DNA from: Viola odorata
Lineage: Eukaryota > Streptophyta > Magnoliopsida > Malpighiales > Violaceae
Assembly: GCA_963691705.1 (NCBI GenBank)
Contig: OY829537.1
Span: 54,722,304-54,786,303 of the forward strand
Length of the DNA: 64,000 nucleotides
Direction: 5' to 3'
The notes beneath the pieces were generated by a model, which was given only the letters and a program-made list of their open reading frames with translations, was not told the origin of the DNA and made no database searches. Position 1 is the first letter of the stretch; every line of letters begins with the position of its first letter. Shown piece after piece: positions 59,647 to 64,000 of the stretch. The position numbers were made by a program, and so were the translations under genes.

Positions 59647-60971
59647 GACGTGATCCTTCACAATCCTTAAGAGATGACATGTGCGGATGTGACCAGACAC
59701 AACATTATCAGACGACATGTGTGGACGTGACCAGACACAACATTAAAACCACGATGTGGGGACGTGACCTTTCACAACGCTTAACAGACAACATGTGCGG
59801 ACGTGACCTGACACAGCATTAAAAATATGATGTGGGGACGTGACCCTTCACAACGCTTAACAGACAACATGTGCGGACGTGACCAGACAAAACATTATCA
59901 GACGACATGTGCGGAAGTGACCAGACACAACATTAACAACACGATGTGGGGACGTGACCTTTCACAACGCTTAACAAATAACATGTGCGGACGTGACTTG
60001 ACACAACATTATCAGAGGACTGTGTAGACGTGACTAGACACAGTATTAAAAATATGATGTGGGGACGTGACCCTTCACAACGCTTAACAGACAACATGTG
60101 CGGACGTGACCAGACACAATATTATCAGACGACTGTGCGGACGTGACCAAACACAATATTAAAAACACGATGTGGGGACGTGACCCTTCACAACGCTTAA
60201 CAGACAACATGTGCGGATGTGACCAGACACAACATTATCAGACGACATGTGCGTACCTGACCAAACACAACATTAAATACACGATGTGGGGACGTGACCC
60301 TTCACAATGCTTGACAGAAAACATGTGCGAAAGTGGCCAGACACAACATTATCAAACGACTATGCGGACGTGACGAGACACAACATTATCAGACGACATG
60401 TGAGGAAGTGACCAGACACAACATTATCAGACGACTGTGCGGACGTGAGTAGACATAGCATTAAAAACACGATGTGGGGACGTGACCATTCACAACGCTT
60501 AAGAGATGACATGTGCGGACGTGACCAGACAAAACATTATTAGACGACATGTGCGGAAGTGACCAAACACACCATTAAAAACACGATGTGAGGGCGTGAC
60601 CCTTCACAATGCTTGACAGACAACATGTGCGGAAGTGACAAGACACAACATTATCAGACGACTGTGCGGACGTGACTAGACACAACATTAAAAACACAAT
60701 GTGGGGACGTGACCCTTCACAACGCTTAACAGACAACATGTGCGGACATGACCAGACACAACATTATCAGACGACTGTGCGGACGTGACCAAACACACCA
60801 TTAAAAACACGATGTGAGGACGTGACCCTTCACAACGCTTAACAGACAACATGTACGGACGTGACCAGACACAACATTATCAGACGACTGTGCGGACGTG
60901 ACCAGACACAACATTAAAACACACAAGGTGGGGACGTGACCCTTCATAACGCTTAAGAGATGACATGTGCG

Positions 60972-61008
60972 GACGTGACTAGACACAACATTAAAAATAC
61001 GATGTGGG
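60972..61008. repeat. Type a monomer, 37 bp
   Basis: The head is gacgtgac(c/t)agacacaac followed by atta. The tail is A-rich and ends in cgatgtggg. The consensus tail elsewhere is aaaacacgatgtggg. Common variants have attaac, attaag, attaat or attaaat after the head, and a frequent form has aaacacacc in place of agacacaac. Confidence 0.9.
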
Positions 61009-61047
61009 GACGTGACCCTTCACAACGCTTAACAGACAACATGTGCG
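61009..61047. repeat. Type b monomer, 39 bp
   Basis: The head is gacgtgacccttcacaac followed by gctta. The tail is acagacaacatgtgcg. b differs from a and c in the cttcacaacgctta segment. Variants include gacctttcac heads, cttcataac heads, ttaagagatgacatg tails and the aacagaaaacatatgcat form. Confidence 0.9.
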
Positions 61048-61084
61048 GACGTGACCAGACACAACATTATCAGACGACTATGCG
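61048..61084. repeat. Type c monomer, 37 bp
   Basis: The first 22 bases are the type a head (gacgtgaccagacacaac plus atta). The tail, tcagacgactatgcg here and tcagacgactgtgcg in consensus, resembles the b tail. A 38-bp form, c', ends in tcagacgacatgtgtg. This layout suggests that c arose as an a-head/b-tail recombinant. Confidence 0.9.
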
Positions 61085-62104
61085 GACGTGACCAAACACA
61101 CCATTAAAAACACGATGTGGGGACGTGACCCTTCACAACGCTTAACAGACAACATGTGCGGACGTAACCAGACACAACTTTATCACACGACTGTGCGGAC
61201 GTGACCAGACACAACATTAATAACACGAGGTGGGGGCGTGACCCTTCACAACGCTTAAGAGATGACATGTGCGGACGTGACCAGACACAATATTAAAAAC
61301 ATGATGTGGGGACGTGACCCTTCATAACGCTTAACAGACGATATATGCGGATGTGACCAGACACAACATTATCAGACCACATGTGTGGACGTGACCAGAC
61401 ACAACTTTAACAACACGATGTGGGGCCGTGACCTTTCACAACGCTTAAGAGATGACATGTGCGGACGTGACCAGACACAACATTATCAGACGACATATGT
61501 GGACGTGACCTGACACAACATTAACAACATGATGTGGGGACGTGACCCTTCACAACGCTTAACAGACAACATGTGCGGACGTGACCAGACACAACATTAT
61601 TAGACGACATGTGCGTACTTGACCAAACACAACATTAAATACACGATGTGGGGACGTGACCCTTCACAACGCTTGACAGAGAACATGTGCGGAAGTGACC
61701 AGACACAACATTATCAGACGACTGTGCGGAAGTGACCAGACACAACATTATCAGACGACTGTGCGGACGTGACGAGACACAACATTAAAAACACAATGTG
61801 GGGACGTGACCCTTCACAACGCTTAACAGAAAACATGTGCAGACATGACCAGACACAACATTATAAGACGACTGTGCGGACGTGACCAAACACACCATTA
61901 AAAACACGATGTGGGGACGTGACCCTTCACAACGCTTAAGAGACAACATGTGCGGACGTGACCAGACACAACATTATCAGACGACTGTGCGGACGTGACC
62001 AGACACAACATTAAAAACACGAGGTGGGGGCGTGACCCTTCACAACGCTTAAGAGATGACATGTGCGGACGTGACCAAACACAATATTAAAAACACGATG
62101 TGGG

Positions 62105-62521
62105 GACGTGACCCTTCATAACGCTTAACAGACGATATATGCGGACGTGACCAGGCACAACATTATCAGACGACATGTGTGGACGTGACCAGACACAACA
62201 TTAACAACACGATGTGGGGACGTGACCTTTCACAACACTTAACAGAAAATATATGCAGACTTGACCAGACACAACATTATCAGATGACTGTGCGGACGTG
62301 ACCAAACACAACATTAAAAACACGATGTGGGGACATGACCCTTCACAATGCATAACAGACAACATGTGCGGAAGTGACCAGAAAAAATATTATCAAACGA
62401 CTGTGTGGACGTGACCCTTCACAATGCTTAAGAGATGACATGTGCGGATGTGACCAGACACAACATTATCAGACGACATGTGTGGATGTGACTAGACACA
62501 ACATTAACAACACGATGTGGG
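62105..62521. repeat. 417-bp repeat, copy 1 (11 monomers)
   Basis: It starts with gacgtgacccttcataacg and includes the distinctive accaggcacaac, cagacttgaccagac and gaccagaaaaaatatt variants. It is directly followed by its second copy. It also contains gacgtgacccttcacaatg followed by cttaagagatg, a form between ordinary b and b*. Confidence 0.88.
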
Positions 62522-62938
62522 GACGTGACCCTTCATAACGCTTAACAGACGATATATGCGGACGTGACCAGGCACAACATTATCAGACGACATGTGTGGA
62601 CGTGACCAGACACAACATTAACAACACGATGTGGGGACGTGACCTTTCACAACGCTTAACAGAAAACATATGCAGACTTGACCAGACACAACATTATCAG
62701 ATGACTGTGCGGACGTGACCAAACACAACATTAAAAACACGATGTGGGGACATGACCCTTCACAACGCATAACAGACAACATGTGCGGAAGTGACCAGAA
62801 AAAATATTATCAAACGACTGTGCGGACGTGACCCTTCACAATGCTTAAGAGATGACATGTGCGGATGTGACCAGACACAACATTATCAGACGACATGTGT
62901 GGATGTGACCAGACACAACATTAACAACACGATGTGGG
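62522..62938. repeat. 417-bp repeat, copy 2
   Basis: This is an exact-register tandem copy of the preceding 417 bp. By eye the copies differ at five sites: aacact/aacgct, aaatata/aaacata, caatgcata/caacgcata, gtgtgg/gtgcgg and gactag/gaccag. All are transitions, and three are at CpG sites. Confidence 0.88.
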
Positions 62939-63014
62939 GACGTGACCTTTCACAACGCTTAACAGACAACATGTGCGGACGTGACCAGACACAACATTAT
63001 CAGACGACTGTGCG

Positions 63015-64000
63015 GACGTGATCCTTCACAATCCTTAAGAGATGACATGTGCGGAAGTGACCAGACACAACATTATCAGACGACATGTGTGGACGTGACC
63101 AGACACAACATTAAAACTACGATGTGGGGACGTGACCTTTCACAACGCTTAACAGACAACATGTGCGGACGTGACCTGACACAACATTATATGACAACTG
63201 TGCAGACGTGACCAGACACAGCATTAAAAATATGATGTGGGGACGTGACCCTTCACAACGCTTAACAGACAACATGTGCGGACGTGACCAGACAAAACCA
63301 TTAAAAACACGATGTGAGGGCGTGACCCTGCACAACGCTTAACAGACAACATGTGCGGAAGTGACCAGACACAACATTATCCGACGACATGTGCGTACCT
63401 GACCAAACACAACATTAAATACACGATGTGGGGACGTGACCCTTCACAACGCTTGACAGACAACATGTGAGGAAGTGACAAGACACAACATTATCAGACG
63501 AATGTGCGGACGTGACGAAACACACCATTACAAACACGATGTGGGGACGTGACACATCACAACGCTTAACAGACAACATGTGCGGACGTGAACAAACACA
63601 ATATTATCTGACGACTGTGCGGACGTGACCAAACAAAATATTAAAAACACGATGTGGGGACGTGACCCTTCACAACGCTTAACAGAACACATGTGCGGAC
63701 GTGACCAGACACAACATTATCAGACGACATGTGCGTACCTGACCAAACACAACATTAAATACACGATATGGGGACGTGACCCTTCACAATGCTTGACAGA
63801 AAACATGTGCGAAAATGGCCAGACACAACATTATCAGACGACTGTGCGGACGTGACGAGACACAACATTAAAAACACAATGTGGGGACGTGACCCTGCAC
63901 AACGCCTAACAGACTACATGTGCGGACATGACCAGACACAACATTATCAGATGACTGTGCGGACGTGACCAGACACAGCATTAAAAATATGATGTGGGGA
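63015..64000. repeat. Last b*-bearing unit, cut by the window edge
   Basis: After the last b* (63015-63053) the order resembles the 1,099-type blocks: gacaaaacc-type a, gcgtacctgacc and gtgacgaaacacacc follow. A block near 63612-63862 matches 60130-60380 at a shift of 3,482 bp (92 monomers), sharing caatgcttgacagaaaac. The window ends inside an a-type monomer, so the array continues to the right. Confidence 0.82.

Larger units (their letters stand above)
60972..61084. repeat. Representative a-b-c trimer (113 bp)
   Basis: This is one clean trimer from the right part of the window: a (60972-61008, 37 bp), b (61009-61047, 39 bp), c (61048-61084, 37 bp). The next a monomer starts directly at 61085. 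A 113-bp trimer with c, or 114 bp when c is the 38-bp c' form, is the basic building block across the array. Two of them (113 + 114) give the 227-bp hexamer step seen elsewhere. Confidence 0.9.
59647..63014. repeat. 3.4-kb divergent stretch without canonical b*
   Basis: This is the longest interval without the marker monomer (about 89 monomers). Monomers are more diverse: gtgacgagac, gtggccagac, gaaagtggcc, acatgtgcagacatgacc, cagacttgacc and ggcacaacatt forms. Plain a-b-c order is clearest here, for example near 60972-61121. A block near 59933-60298 matches 56335-56700 at a shift of 3,598 bp. Confidence 0.8.
1..64000. repeat. Tandem satellite array of ~38-bp monomers, entire window
   Basis: From the first to the last base the sequence is an uninterrupted head-to-tail array of related monomers of 37-39 bp. 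Each begins with a gacgtgacc-like core, and no unique sequence longer than a monomer is visible. Dividing the long periods by whole numbers gives a constant mean: 2,918/77, 2,539/67, 1,099/29 and 493/13 are all about 37.9 bp. All monomers have the same orientation. A hand count on one consensus a-b-c trimer gives about 50% GC and strong A-over-T skew on the + strand (39 A against 18 T in 113 bp). Complex satellite arrays of this size without genes are typical of eukaryotic heterochromatin. The family and species are not recognised, and a role such as centromere function is not shown by the sequence. Confidence 0.97.

Noticed and set aside
113..63855. Over 100 open reading frames of 60-114 codons on both strands with near-identical predicted peptides
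   Set aside because: They recur once per repeat block and begin and end at monomer features (gtg in the core as start; acgtaa or acgtga as stop). They change with monomer length (37, 38, 39) and none extends beyond a few trimers. No known domain, signal or codon-level constraint is visible, so I treat them as repeat by-products.
1..64000. CRISPR array (repeats of 37-39 bp at regular spacing)
   Set aside because: There are no unique spacers: alternate segments are themselves homologous monomers and recur many times. No cas genes or leader are present.
1..64000. Transposon or retroelement insertions
   Set aside because: Reading along the window I found no interruption of the monomer series, no terminal repeats with target duplications, and no transposase or reverse transcriptase-like frame.
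1..64000. Ribosomal spacer, telomeric repeat or known centromere box
   Set aside because: No rRNA gene sequence and no ttaggg-type runs are present. I found no match to the CENP-B box pattern (ttcg, a, cggg spacing). Alpha-satellite-like 171-bp periodicity is absent.
1..64000. Regular nucleosome-phasing satellite
   Set aside because: Monomer (37.9), trimer (113.7) and hexamer (227) lengths are not clear multiples of the helical repeat or of 147 bp. Five monomers (about 190 bp) approach a nucleosome repeat, but no five-monomer period is seen.

Overview
The whole 64 kb window is satellite DNA. I see no unique-sequence gene, RNA gene, transposon, CRISPR array or replication origin. The basic unit is a head-to-tail monomer of 37-39 bp (mean about 37.9 bp, so roughly 1,690 copies). 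Every monomer carries the same short core, usually acgtgacc. All copies run in one orientation, and neither edge of the array lies inside the window. A megabase-type tandem array without genes points to a eukaryotic nuclear genome, such as (peri)centromeric, subtelomeric or other heterochromatin. Nothing here identifies the species, and I do not recognise the satellite family.

There are three levels of organisation. (1) Three monomer types, called a (37 bp), b (39 bp) and c (37-38 bp), follow each other as a-b-c trimers of 113 or 114 bp. c looks like a chimera with the head of a and the tail of b. (2) Trimers are built into longer blocks with register slips. A diagnostic b variant (b*, first copy at 147-185) occurs 61 times. 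The spacings between b* copies (303, 456, 493, 530, 757, 984, 985, 1063, 1099, 1212/1213, 1326, 1403 bp and so on) are almost all whole numbers of monomers. (3) These blocks are combined into higher-order repeats (HORs).

Layout by region: 1-9013 holds a 2,539-bp HOR (67 monomers; blocks 1,326 + 1,213) bounded by 493-bp blocks. 9014-32134 holds a 2,918-bp HOR (77 monomers; 1,326 + 493 + 1,099), about eight units, one of them rearranged, in two sequence subfamilies. 32135-34600 is a rearranged transition. 34601-43547 holds three units of a derived HOR (2,881 bp, or 3,185 bp with an extra 304 bp) that carry a one-monomer deletion. 43548-57183 is a mosaic with nested 1,742/1,969/3,826/5,795-bp periodicities. 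57184-64000 is more divergent, with 985-bp and 417-bp local duplications and a 3.4-kb stretch lacking b*.

The array reads as a record of in-register unequal exchange and homogenisation. It is most homogeneous on the left and in the centre and most diverse on the right, as expected nearer an array margin or an older layer. Reading frames of 60-114 codons occur throughout, but they are by-products of the repeat and are not annotated as genes.
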